Source: Larix sibirica (taxonomy: Eukaryota > Streptophyta > Pinopsida > Pinales > Pinaceae). Taken from it: DNA of 10,876 nt. The translations under genes were made by a program, and so were the position numbers. Below the pieces are notes generated by a model, which saw only the letters and a program-made list of their open reading frames with translations, searched no databases and was not told the origin of the DNA. Where the stretch lies: positions 35,021 through 45,896 of the forward strand of contig NWUY0300059560.1 of assembly GCA_004151065.3 (NCBI GenBank), written 5' to 3'. This document shows positions 1 to 8,316 of the stretch, one piece after another (position 1 is the first letter of the stretch; each line of letters begins with the position of its first letter).

Positions 1-215
1 TAATCAACACGCTTATCGAAACACAATAGTTAAAATATAAAAATTTAAATAAAAATATTTGATTTTTTTGTTGATTAATTCAAATGTTAAATATTACCTA
101 GTTACAATGAACATATGTATAATCAACTCAATATCCAGACGCAATAAATAAAATATAAAAATAAATATCATTATAAGAAATATTTGATTCTTGAATTATT
201 AATTGAAAATTTGTA
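1..215. repeat. Diverged AT-rich direct repeat, two units of about 120 bp
   Basis: Both units begin TAATCAAC (1-8 and 120-127) and share blocks in the same order: an AAAATATAAAAAT-like block and AATATTTGATT (54-64 and 179-189). The offset is 119 at the start and 125 at the second block, so there are small indels. No coding signal is visible. The repeat is probably interior sequence of the CACTA element whose terminus lies at 1168, but the GCACCGGTGC words of that element begin only around 300, so membership is inferred. Confidence 0.4.
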
Positions 216-335
216 AAAATGAAACACAAAAACTATATTTGTGAATCCGCACTAACCAAATTATGCCTTTTATTCGTTTCCATGAATCGATGCCTACTCA
301 AATTTTACCCATCGTTGCTCATTGACATAATAAAT

Positions 336-898
336 GCACCGATGCTTTGAAACTATCATAGGCATCGATATCGTTTTTGCAATATAAGCACATGCTCTTT
401 TATTCCAAACTATACGCATCGGTGCATATTGGTAGTGTATATGCACCAGCTATGCTTTAATACAAAGGCACAATAGTGAATATGTAATACAACATCAACA
501 CCGGTGCATTTACATATAAAACACACTGGTGCATTTACATGTGTGTTTACATATAAAAAACACATCCGTGCATATAAATAATATATGAAGCACAGGTTCG
601 ATTGTGAATGATAACCGCACCGATGTTAGTACAATTTAATATAAACACGTGTATGTTTGGATTGAAATATATGCACCGGTGCTTTTTAAATGATGGAATG
701 CACCAGTGTGTACCTTCAAACAAAACACACTAATGTTGCCACAACGTAATAAATGCACCGATATGTCAGCATTAAAATTTACGCAACGGTGCATTGTCAA
801 TGAATGTAGGCACTGGTGCGTGTATATGCAACAAACCAGTGATGTTACAATATTATATTAGCATCGGTGTGTCTGCTTTAAAATATGTGCACCGGTGC
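336..898. repeat. Subterminal array of degenerate GCACCGGTGC palindromes (element A)
   Basis: Copies counted by eye: GCACCGATGC 336-345, GCATCGGTGC 416-425, GCACCAGC 443-450, ACACCGGTGC 498-507, ACACTGGTGC 523-532, GCACCGATGT 617-626, GCACCGGTGC 673-682, GCACCAGTGT 700-709, GCACCGATAT 755-764, GCAACGGTGC 783-792, GCACTGGTGC 810-819, GCATCGGTGT 861-870, GCACCGGTGC 889-898. Spacing is irregular, roughly 20 to 85 bases. The word is palindromic with a central CpG, as expected for a dimeric DNA-binding protein that could sense methylation; that role is inferred from En/Spm TNPA. Weak open frames overlapping the array, such as 794-1006, are by-products of the repeat. Confidence 0.75.
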
Positions 899-1052
899 AT
901 TTACTTTCATAGTATGCACTTGTATATTTTGTTTATAAAAAACCCCACTAGTGCGCACGACATAATTAAAAAGAACCTATTAAATAACATTTGGTACAAC
1001 CTTTGACTGCCCAAAATTTTTAGTGATAGTAAATATCCATTAGAAGATCCAC

Positions 1053-1140
1053 AAAAACCTCTGCTACCAAAAAGGGAGGTTGTAGTGGAGTTTTTTTTGA
1101 CAATTTTTTCCAATCTTGTAACACTAAAAACCTCTGCTAC
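1053..1140. repeat. 15-bp direct repeat AAAAACCTCTGCTAC near the element A terminus
   Basis: AAAAACCTCTGCTAC occurs at 1053-1067 and again, identical, at 1126-1140, within 120 bases of the transposon end. On the opposite strand it reads GTAGCAGAGGTTTTT, close to the GGAGGTTTTAGTGG motif just inside the element B end (8317-8330). It is therefore probably a shared terminal protein-binding or structural motif of this CACTA group. Confidence 0.55.
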
Positions 1141-1149
1141 TTCGCTACA

Positions 1150-1168
1150 GGGTGCTTTCCTTATAGTG
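1150..1168 (-). repeat. Terminal inverted repeat of CACTA element A
   Basis: On the minus strand the sequence is CACTATAAGGAAAGCACCC. The first 13 bases differ from the element B end (8213-8225) only at position 6 (T versus C). CACTA at the extreme end is the hallmark of the superfamily. Confidence 0.75.
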
Positions 1169-1171
1169 TAT

Positions 1172-2898
1172 AGATCATGAATGAGCCAGTCTATAAATTA
1201 TGATTTTTCAGAGTGAAATACAAGACTTTGGTTTTTCAAAGTTCTTCCTAGGCTCAGTTTTAACAGTTTACTTTACAAATTGCATTAACCTGTTAGTAAT
1301 TAAAAAAAAACACACAGGACATTCAACTTTAATGACTGCATCAGCCTCAAGGAAGATACTAGTAATTATTCTCTCTCTTCTTATATTAGAACTCTACAAG
1401 TACATGTACTTAGAGATTGTAACTTGTATAAGATAGTCATAATTGCTTTCATGTTTTTCCATGTAATTTCATGAATACAATATGGTGTTGCACTAATCAA
1501 GCAAGAACAAAGCTTAGATTCTAAGATCACAACAATATGGACATTGAACGTAAACAACCAAAGGGAAAAAGGTTTAGATAAATTGATGAAGGCAAAGGTT
1601 GACACATTGATTTCAAGGCTTTGAAGGGATTGGACTACACACGACCTCATATTGACAATTATTTTTGCTCTAATATTCTTGAAATTTCAACCTATAACAA
1701 TCTGAAATGTCTTCTATCTAAAGTCACATGAGATTAGGTTTTACCATATAGTAGTTATGCTCAATTAACCAAACCCTCTTGCTATGTATAGCCATTCCTT
1801 AAAGAGAAATCTTGTACATAGTGTTATACCTTGATTTTCATGTCCAATAATCTAAAATTTGAAGTTGTTACAACCTTGGAAGTATGCTTTCAGACAAACC
1901 AGACTACACTTAATTTAAATTGGAGATCACAAAACATGCACAATTTACTACAACTAACCATTTTGGGTAGTTCTTCCATACTATACTTGAACGTCAACTT
2001 CTATGGACAATTTCTCCTAGATCTGTGTGCCAAATCTACTGAAATTTTAACAAAGATACTTCTAAACAGCATCTTTAAAAAAAAAAAGTGACAATGAATT
2101 TGGATAGCTTCGAGACTTGAAAATGTTGATCAAAGAATCCTCTAATATAATAACACATGTTATGATACAAACTACCCAAAGTTGTAGCACTTGCTATGAT
2201 ATTTCATACATTTCTACTCCATTAGGATGCAAAATAGTGAATAGAAATATTATTAAGAACCAATTCAAGTGGGAAAACCTCCTAACTGCAATAGATCAAT
2301 ACACAAAGCAACAATAATCAATCAATCTTACACAAATGGCAATCATCAATTGGTCTTCTTACCTGCTAAGGGAATGCACATACAAAGAGACCAGGAAACT
2401 TTCTTCCCCCCCACGTAGTCAATTGTAGAGTAGAGTTACATTCCTTGGCATCTCACAGTAAGGCTAACTGGAGCCTTTTGATAGCTAGTAAGGTTGCTAC
2501 TCCAATAGAATGACTTACCAAAGGAAGGGTAACAAATAATTGTTAATAGGGTTGATAGTAGACACCTATATCTTGATATGTTATTTAATATTAGTTATCT
2601 ATGAGTATATTGCTAAAGGTTCTTCCATGGAAATACCATTTAAGGACTTCAATGATTCTCATAAGACATTGTTTCATTAAAAGAACATATTGATCTTACA
2701 CTCACATAACAAATCATAGAAATATGAGTCCTTAAGAAGCAAAAAGGAGCCCTTTATAACCTTTATAATTTGTACTATGCAAGAAGATATTTAATGATAT
2801 ATTCTTCTTACCTCCTTCACTAGTCAAAGAAGATGGCGATTTTTTTTTTACTTCTTATACTTATTTCATGAACAGTCTTTTGACCCTAAATCCCCCTG
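1172..2898. other. AT-rich non-coding DNA, no supported gene
   Basis: Only short open frames without recognisable motifs occur here (for example 1200-1436 plus, 1381-1650 minus, 1831-2091 plus, 2117-2317 plus). They show no domain, no biased composition and no conserved start context. Homopolymer runs are common. A strong isolated splice-donor word, CAGGTAAGA, sits on the minus strand at 2357-2365, but no exon reading frame leads to it. I see no transposon terminus in this stretch. Confidence 0.5.
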
Positions 2899-2944
2899 CC
2901 GAATGATATAATATATTATTTCCGAATGATATAATATATTATTT
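2899..2944. repeat. Perfect 23-bp tandem duplication
   Basis: The 23-base unit beginning CCGAATGATATAATATATT is present twice in direct contact (2899-2921 and 2922-2944) with no mismatch, and the next two bases (CC) continue the pattern. A perfect copy in otherwise diverged DNA suggests recent replication slippage or fill-in at a break. Confidence 0.8.
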
Positions 2945-3219
2945 CCATTATGTTAGTGTAATACATTTATTTTTTAGTTTAACCTCACACAAATACCTCA
3001 TATACAATGCAATTTTAATCTTTCTTATAGCTATGTTTAGTACAATGTGTCCTAAGGAAGGGCCATAACTAGGAATTGAATATTCATCATCCCGCATTGA
3101 AGAATTATGGTCCCATAGAGCCCAATATTGCTAGTAACTACATGTCTTATGAAAATGTTGGTTTTAGGCATTTGTTAACGTGCAAACAAGACAAGTTCAT
3201 AGAATTTCCATGCATGGGT

Positions 3220-3600
3220 CAAATTTTGACAATGACCAACCTTTTATATATGTGTTAATATTATACAACACAACATATATTAATGTAATCATTACCTCCT
3301 GCAGAAAATCTATGTTTAAACAAGGGGAATTCCTATTCCGTTTGAGCCCTGGTAGTCCCAATATCAAATTGGCCTGGTATCAGGGAAATTCCAATGTGCA
3401 AATAAACAAAGACCAAATTTTGACAATGACCAACCTTTTATATATGTGTTAATATTCTACAACATAGCATATGATTAATGTAATCATTACCTACTGCAGA
3501 AAATCTATGATTAAACAAGGAAATAGGAATTGCCTTTGAGCCCTCGTAGTCCCAATATCAAATTGGCCTAGTATAACGGAAATTCCAATGTGCAAATAAA
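3220..3600. repeat. 194-bp tandem duplication, two copies
   Basis: Copy 1 starts with CAAATTTTGACAATGACC at 3220 and copy 2 with the same word at 3414. The closing word CCAATGTGCAAATAAA lies at 3391 and 3585, again 194 bases apart. Shared internal landmarks are AATGTAATCATTACCT, CTGCAGAAAATCTATG, AGTCCCAATATCAAATTGGCC and the TGAGCCCT block. Identity is roughly 85-90 percent by eye, with a rearranged patch after AAACAAGG. Two overlapping open frames (3076-3258 and 3180-3452) end in the same peptide only because their ends fall in the two copies. No transposon ends flank the pair. Confidence 0.85.
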
Positions 3601-4061
3601 TTGCAATTGGGCATAAAAAACTCATTTAACCTAAGAGGAAAGATATCTTGATTGTCTATATAGAGAAATCGGTCTAGCCAATGGAAAAGGGATTGACAAG
3701 CCAACACTAAAAGGATGACTTCATAACAATAGTTTTAGGGATCAAGCTCAGTTTGTATATAAGGAGATCCATCCCAATAAAGTTTATGGGAATTGTGTAC
3801 CAGTGGAAAAACTATCAAAGTGAGAATGGATAAGCATAATCTGAACATTAAATAAAACCTACCTACTGGTTGATGGCCTTGCAAAACATAATAAATAAAA
3901 CCAATCTCAATCACACAAATCCATCTTCAAATGTTTTCCCTAAGATATCGTCGAGATCTATGAGAAATGGATGATCTATTGCCTAGCATAATAGTGTCAT
4001 TAGATCAAACATATGAGAATAATCATTGAACAATGTTCCAATAGTAGCGTATGTGTTAAAC
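3601..4061. other. AT-rich non-coding DNA, no supported gene
   Basis: No open frame of note, no repeat and no transposon end were found. A TATATAAGG word near 3755 could serve as a TATA box, but nothing downstream supports a transcript. Confidence 0.4.
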
Positions 4062-4406
4062 CGTGTTTGATAGGTGATTGATGGAGAATATTGGTTAAAA
4101 GTGAGTATGCATGGTTCACATCCTCGCCAAGCGTGGCCGAGGCTCGCTACATCCACAGTAATAATTCTAGGGGGGCCACCCGAAGGGACCTCACCCTATT
4201 GACTCCATTTTTGGGAGCCTAACCCCGAAGGACCCAGAGAGTTGGATTCGTGAGAATTGAACCTCCAATCTAAATATCAAACGGTCTTTGGATTTGGGCT
4301 CCAACCAACTGAGCTACCCCTCGGGGCTATATATAATTGTGATTGGCAGGTGATATATATAACTCACTTTTAACCAATCTTCTCCACCAATCACCTGCCA
4401 ATCACA
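4062..4406. mobile_element. Inverted-repeat (MITE-like or foldback) element enclosing a SINE
   Basis: The 45 bases at 4062-4106 match the reverse complement of 4362-4406 at 39 positions by eye. The inner half, ATTGGTTAAAAGTGAGT, is identical on both sides. This is a terminal-inverted-repeat arrangement about 345 bp long. No coding capacity is present, as expected for a non-autonomous MITE. No clean target duplication is visible, and the right side abuts a TA microsatellite, so the exact ends are uncertain. Between the arms lies a tRNA-like unit on the minus strand. Either a SINE inserted into a MITE, or the inverted repeat arose around it. Confidence 0.55.
4112..4327 (-). mobile_element. tRNA-derived SINE (about 215 bp)
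   Basis: Reading the minus strand from 4327, the sequence begins GCCCCGAGGGGTAGCTCAG. The A box TAGCTCAGTTGG (4305-4316) and the B box GGTTCAATTCT (4253-4263) are about 40 bases apart, the spacing of an internal RNA polymerase III promoter. The acceptor stem does not close and the anticodon arm cannot be drawn, so this is not a working tRNA. After the tRNA-like head comes a GC-richer body with GGTCCCTTCGGG and a segment near 4120-4150 reading GCCTCGGCCACGCTTGG. The 3' tail (near 4110) lacks an obvious A-run. tRNA head plus unrelated body is the definition of a plant SINE; the family was not identified. Confidence 0.6.
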
Positions 4407-4410
4407 GTTA
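4334..4410. repeat. 21-bp inverted repeat beside the SINE
   Basis: Positions 4334-4354 pair with 4390-4410 at 20 of 21 bases; the core TGTGATTGGCAGGTGAT is perfect. The loop is 35 bases and includes the TTTTAACCAATC segment that also pairs with the far arm at 4062-4106. The right arm therefore has two alternative partners, one 35 bases away and one about 250 bases away. A (TA)n run follows. Confidence 0.75.
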
Positions 4411-4427
4411 TATATATATATATATAT
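4409..4427. repeat. TA dinucleotide microsatellite
   Basis: Nineteen bases of uninterrupted TA repeat directly follow the inverted repeat. Such runs often mark the TA-rich targets of MITEs. Confidence 0.85.
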
Positions 4428-4753
4428 GCATCCAGATCGACAAGCCTTGATCTTTAAATTCTACACATTATACAGGTTAGGAAATTAGGGCCACATAAGT
4501 TAAATAATTAGACATTTCCAGTTACGACCTGTCTCTCGATCTAATTTAATCATTTAGTTGACTGTAACTTATCATAATTAGTATATTGACTTGTTTTATT
4601 TTAAATTAATACAATGTCTGTTGTGTTTCCTATCGGTTTTGCAAGACTATTTCAATCTACGGTGAAGTTGAGAGGATGTTTCTAAATAGCCCGGCCTTGA
4701 ATAGGAAGATTTTTTTACATAGCGGAAATTGATGCAAGTGGCTCAATTTAACA
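4428..4753. other. Non-coding DNA upstream of the possible pseudogene
   Basis: No repeat or transposon terminus was found. Around 4640-4690 a short open run in another frame ends at TAA, so an upstream piece of the decayed gene that follows may lie here, but this cannot be shown. Confidence 0.3.
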
Positions 4754-5279
4754 ATGGCTTCCAAAAACAATCTCTTGCACTAGTACTTCAGGCTCGAGGC
4801 AAATGATGCCTTGAAAAATCTAGCACAAAGTGCCTTCAAAGCTTACATTCCCTACGCTACTAAAACACTAGTTGTTTCTCTATTGAATTTTGTTCTCTTG
4901 TGTTTAATTTGTTACACAATTTATCTCATTTATAAGGATTTCAAGGTCTTTTCCGTAAAGAGATTATTCCTACAATCCCCTATTATAACTATGGGTTGAC
5001 TCTACACGTTGCTTATAACACAACGAAGTTGTTGTTTAGGGTCGTCATGGGGTTATCTATTGTTAAGCTGGAGAGACAAGCATTGCTTCCTCCCTTCAAT
5101 GGATGCCAGAGTTGGTCAGTGAATTGTTGTCTAGGTTATTGATTGCACCAAAGATTAAAAAGATTTATCCCAGTCACTTGATTGTAAAAGGTTTGCTAAA
5201 ATCAATGTTCAATAGATGTTTTCTATCTAATATGAATATTTTTATGGTCCTAAGCTTAGCCTATATATCTAATTCTTAA
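4754..5279 (+). pseudogene. Possible decayed protein-coding gene, frame-shifted, unknown family
   Basis: An ATG at 4754 opens a frame (MASKNNLLH) that meets an in-frame TAG at 4781. It then stays open to TGA at 4997-4999 and includes a hydrophobic run consistent with one membrane segment at about 4860-4930. A second frame is open at 4936-5142 and a third at 5067-5279. Each overlaps the previous one, so two frameshifts would link them into about 170 codons. A pyrimidine-rich AG (TTTCTTTCATAG, ending 5390) could be an old splice acceptor downstream. I do not recognise the family. The chained open frames may be chance in AT-rich DNA; confidence is low. Confidence 0.22.
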
Positions 5280-5954
5280 TCTAAGTACTATTCTTGAATT
5301 CAATTGTTAGCTACTATGTTCTATCTGGGATTCAGAAAAGAACGTCTACTAGAATAAGGTGAATTTGATGATTTTTTTTTTCTTTCATAGGTTTTATAAA
5401 GAGTTCACTCAGGTTGTACAAAACCCTACAATCGACAATTTATCATTTCATCATATATATAATTCATTTTAAAATAATTTTTGACAGAAATATAACATAT
5501 ATGTATTCTCATGTGCTAATATCCTTCGATATTTGGACACAACAATTGACAACTCACTACTTGAAATGTATATTATGCATATAGATGATCATAATATTCT
5601 ATTGAGTCAAAATATTAACATATGTTAGAATCAATTATATACAATCGCCTTTCCACAGAGGAAATTATCAACTACGTAGCGCATATAATAAGGCTGAGCC
5701 AAAGGAATATGTCCTATGTCTTTGCATCAAAGCAAAGTCAAAATCCATTCAAGGTTCTACTAATGTCCTATTTCAAGTAACATTGAATTGTTTGAAGGAA
5801 TTTCCTACAGATGCTTCCTATTTTGTGAACACATTTTAATTTAAAAAATTTAATCTCCTACAAAATAAAAAAGCACTATTATGTCTCGAAGTTTTTTTGA
5901 CTTGGCATAATTTTCATAGATGATGGCCCTATTGGCTCAAATGTTAGAATCTAT
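5280..5954. other. AT-rich non-coding DNA, possibly the remnant interior of the LTR element
   Basis: The primer binding site at 5955-5966 implies that retroelement interior should lie here, reading leftward on the minus strand. No gag, protease, reverse transcriptase, RNase H or integrase motif is visible in any frame and no second LTR was found. The interior is either lost, very decayed, or was never coding, as in non-autonomous elements. Confidence 0.4.
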
Positions 5955-5966
5955 GCTATGATACCA
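5955..5966 (-). promoter_or_regulatory. Primer binding site of an LTR retrotransposon (initiator tRNA-Met type)
   Basis: The minus strand reads TGGTATCATAGC, differing at one base from TGGTATCAGAGC, the usual plant PBS complementary to the 3' end of initiator methionine tRNA. It starts two bases inside the end of the LTR at 5969, the normal position for priming minus-strand DNA synthesis. Its placement fixes the element as transcribed toward lower coordinates. Confidence 0.6.
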
Positions 5967-6234
5967 TATGTAAGGGCTCTCGGCCTTACTTCCTTAATTC
6001 AACACAATAACTACATTGACTAATATGAGAAATATGCTCATAACCATGACAATAACAAATAATCAAAGTATAACATGAATTTGAGCAATAACTTACTGAA
6101 AAGTACCTATTTAAATGTCGAATTTGTCCAAGAGTGTCGTAGTATTTCCGAAGCAACAAGCCTTCACCCTCATTTGATGCCCATAATGGAATTAAACCTC
6201 CCTGCCAACTTGGAGCCTACCTGGATTCCTAGCT

Positions 6235-6258
6235 CCAAGAAACCTTTCGGTTTCTTGG
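6235..6258. repeat. Perfect 10-bp stem hairpin inside the LTR
   Basis: CCAAGAAACC (6235-6244) pairs exactly with GGTTTCTTGG (6249-6258) across a TTTC loop. It lies in the transcribed R/U5 part of the LTR on the minus strand, so the RNA would carry the same hairpin. Packaging, dimerisation or polyadenylation roles are possible but not shown. Confidence 0.8.
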
Positions 6259-6420
6259 CCCTTCGTGCCCTTGACTCTAAGAAAAAAATGCAAAATATAT
6301 ATAATTAGAAGATTTTTCCATGAAAAATTTTCTTCCAAGAATTCTTCCACCTCTCAACAAGCTCCAATATCTCCACAAACTCTCCAAAAAAATAACTCTC
6401 AAACTCTTCTTTAGCCTCTC

Positions 6421-6428
6421 TATTTATC
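6421..6428 (-). promoter_or_regulatory. Putative LTR TATA box
   Basis: GATAAATA on the minus strand lies about 295 bases from the LTR start and about 450 bases before its end, a reasonable U3/R boundary. A second AT-rich word (CATAAATGA, about 6470) is an alternative. Confidence 0.4.
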
Positions 6429-6547
6429 AAATTTCCATACATATTTTGCTAAGTCTCCTCAACCACCCTCATTTATGAGCCATCAACCACCCTTTCTAGT
6501 TTTTAGGGAAAATAACTAAAATAAAATAATGAATTGAATAACAATAA

Positions 6548-6575
6548 CATAAAAGGGAAAGTCTTTCCTTTTATG
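6548..6575. repeat. Imperfect hairpin in the LTR U3 region
   Basis: CATAAAAGGGAAAG is followed by its near complement CTTTCCTTTTATG, with one bulged base and a very short loop. It lies in U3, upstream of the putative TATA box. Confidence 0.6.
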
Positions 6576-6728
6576 CTAGCTTATAAATGAATTTGACATT
6601 TCCCCTCTAAATTTTATGGCACTCCACCATACCTATTTAATTCATCATATCAACAATTAATGAAAGTCAAGAAGGGTATTTAATGCTAATAGATAATTAT
6701 ATATATTCAATATATTCCTTACAATCAT

Positions 6729-8209
6729 TAATCATTCATTTAATAATTAATACATTGATTAATTATACTAGTGTACATGCACATTGTAGGTATACGTAGC
6801 TAGTGTATGCATAACTCTGTGTACTAATTATAAACATTCACTGCCTCTAATGCAATATAAAAAATAGTAATCACAACATCTGACAATCACACTAGTTTAC
6901 AATAATTCAATACAAACAACATAACATACTCATTTCATCACACATGATTAAAGAAAGTATTTTAGCACAAACAAATAGCCAAGTTGTTATAACTAACTCA
7001 AAATAGCCTTCTAAGTTACTTCGAAGCATCCTTCCTCCCCAACCTACTTCCATCTTCTACATCCTATCCTTTCCTCTACCAGGATATGCCAAAGCGTTAA
7101 CTATGTTTTCCTAACTCCAAATATAATTCGTAAGTGGAAGTGTCGACTATATCAACTAAGCTTCCCCAACAAACAATTGACAATCATCATCACACAACTT
7201 GGGGAGTGTGTCTCGACATAGCCCTCCCATTTATTCCCGGTTTCAAAGGATACACAATGGGTAATACCTCCATTCCTCCCTATATAAGTAGGGTCAACAC
7301 CCTATATTGAGCCATACCGTGCAATTATTATTCTTATAGTCACATCATTGAACAACCATTTCGGGTGAGCTATACATCCTATTAAAACCATACTTACCCA
7401 CAAATCATAGTAGTGTTTGAAATCATAAGAGAAAATTTATGGTACACATTATTTTCATGATGTCAATGACATCCAATTTACCTTATTACTACAATCATTT
7501 GACTATCACATACCACATCATCTTGTAGGTTAGATAATTAATGACTTAAATACTATATAAAATATAACTCGTGATTATGTACTACTATTTAGGTTAACAA
7601 CACATTTTTAATGTACCATGCATCACATCCATAGTATGAAACTTGAACTAGTATCCATGTGTCTAAATTTCACATTTTATTTTAAATGTTCAAAGTGAAT
7701 CACATAACTATCATCATCATGAGAATATAACAATAAAATCATATGTTGTCAGCACATAAGTAGGTCCACATGTACACATATGAAATTTTTATATTAGTCT
7801 AATTAAGTCCAAATAGATACAAGTGAATGAATTACTAAGATGAGTAAAATTCCAGTTTTGATTGCCTGAGGCCGAAATATGGGGAGTTACAAGAACAAAC
7901 AAAAGATGACAACAATGTACAATGAGGAAAATACATATGTGCCTTTTATGAAATGGAAACCAAATGATTGTCATAGAAGATGCAATATCTAAATTGAAAC
8001 TAAGTAGCATTTGGCCACTTCTCAATATACCCAATGCCAAGGTTCACTTGTTAAAGATTGCACAACTAAATGATTCCATTGATTAATGTGTGGAGCATTA
8101 ACTAAACACATCTATGTTGTCATTCAAAAGCTTAATCCTAAAGGCATCATTTGAAGCAGAGGAAAGACCAAGGTCAAGTTGCACATAGTTTTATTGACAA
8201 AGGCATTAC
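6729..8209. other. AT-rich non-coding DNA between the LTR and the second CACTA end, no supported gene
   Basis: No convincing coding frame is present. The minus-strand frame at 7789-8040 is hydrophobic but has no recognisable domain. A TATA-like sequence occurs at 7281-7288. No LTR, LINE or MITE end could be defined. Confidence 0.45.
7281..7288 (+). promoter_or_regulatory. Isolated TATA-box-like element
   Basis: TATATAAG sits in the near-palindrome CCCTATATAAGTAGGG and is followed 25 bases later by a second ACCCTATAT. This resembles a plant core promoter or a fragment of another LTR, but no transcript or coding frame downstream supports either. Confidence 0.2.
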
Positions 8210-8212
8210 TTA

Positions 8213-8231
8213 CACTACAAGGAAAAGGCGC
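8213..8231 (+). repeat. Terminal inverted repeat of CACTA element B
   Basis: CACTACAAGGAAA matches the element A terminus (minus strand from 1168) at 12 of 13 bases. Beyond this the two ends diverge, and they meet again at the GGAGGTTTTAGTG motif. Confidence 0.75.
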
Positions 8232-8316
8232 TTTAGTGGAGGTTATAGCTTATGCTCCTCCCAAAAGAGCCCAAATATCTGTTTCTAGAGGACATCACTA
8301 GTGGAGGCGAGCGACC

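Larger units (their letters stand above)
1..1168. mobile_element. CACTA (En/Spm) DNA transposon, one terminus plus subterminal region (element A, partial)
   Basis: The element ends at 1168 with CCTTATAGTG. Read on the minus strand this is CACTATAAGGAAAG, the classic start of CACTA transposons. Inside the terminus lie subterminal repeats of a degenerate GCACCGGTGC palindrome (336-898) and a 15-bp direct repeat (1053-1067 and 1126-1140). In the CACTA family such subterminal words are binding sites for the TNPA-type protein and are needed for transposition. The left part lies outside the window, so no transposase is seen. The 3 bases after the end (TAT, 1169-1171) would be half of the 3-bp target duplication usual for this family; the partner is out of view. 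The other CACTA end at 8213 matches it at 12 of the first 13 bases. Confidence 0.75.
5969..6723 (-). mobile_element. LTR of a retrotransposon (5' LTR, 755 bp)
   Basis: On the minus strand the LTR begins TGTAAGGAATA (6723 downward) and ends GAGCCCTTACA (5969). TGTAAGG and CCTTACA are perfect 7-bp terminal inverted repeats with the required TG...CA. A TATA-type word, GATAAATA (minus, 6421-6428), is followed by a G/A-rich leader typical of plant LTR R and U5 regions, and the PBS lies immediately past the end. The flank at 6724-6728 (ATCAT) would be one target duplication; its partner was not found because no 3' LTR is present in the window. The plus-strand open frame at 6075-6308 lies inside the LTR and is not a gene. 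Copia or Gypsy membership cannot be decided without the interior. Confidence 0.6.

Noticed and set aside
336-898. A CRISPR-like array of short repeats
   Set aside because: The repeats are 10-bp degenerate palindromes at irregular spacing in a plant context and lie next to a CACTA terminus.
907-1650. Short minus-strand open frames (907-1113 and 1381-1650)
   Set aside because: The first lies in the CACTA end and the second in AT-rich spacer; neither has a motif or a reliable start.
2357-2365. Splice donor CAGGTAAGA on the minus strand as evidence of a gene
   Set aside because: No upstream minus-strand exon frame or matching acceptor was found; such 9-mers occur by chance.
3076-3452. Two open frames with the same C-terminal peptide, considered as a duplicated small gene
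   Set aside because: The shared end simply reflects the 194-bp DNA duplication; the rest of the two frames is unrelated and they are read in different frames.
4253-4327. A functional tRNA gene on the minus strand
   Set aside because: A and B boxes are good, but the acceptor ends do not pair and no anticodon arm can be drawn, so a SINE head is more likely.
6075-6308. Plus-strand open frame of 77 codons
   Set aside because: It lies inside the LTR and is antisense to it; the proline-rich composition comes from the R/U5 leader.
7789-8040. Minus-strand hydrophobic open frame of 83 codons
   Set aside because: Its hydrophobicity follows from T-rich codons; there is no signal peptide logic, no domain and no promoter context.
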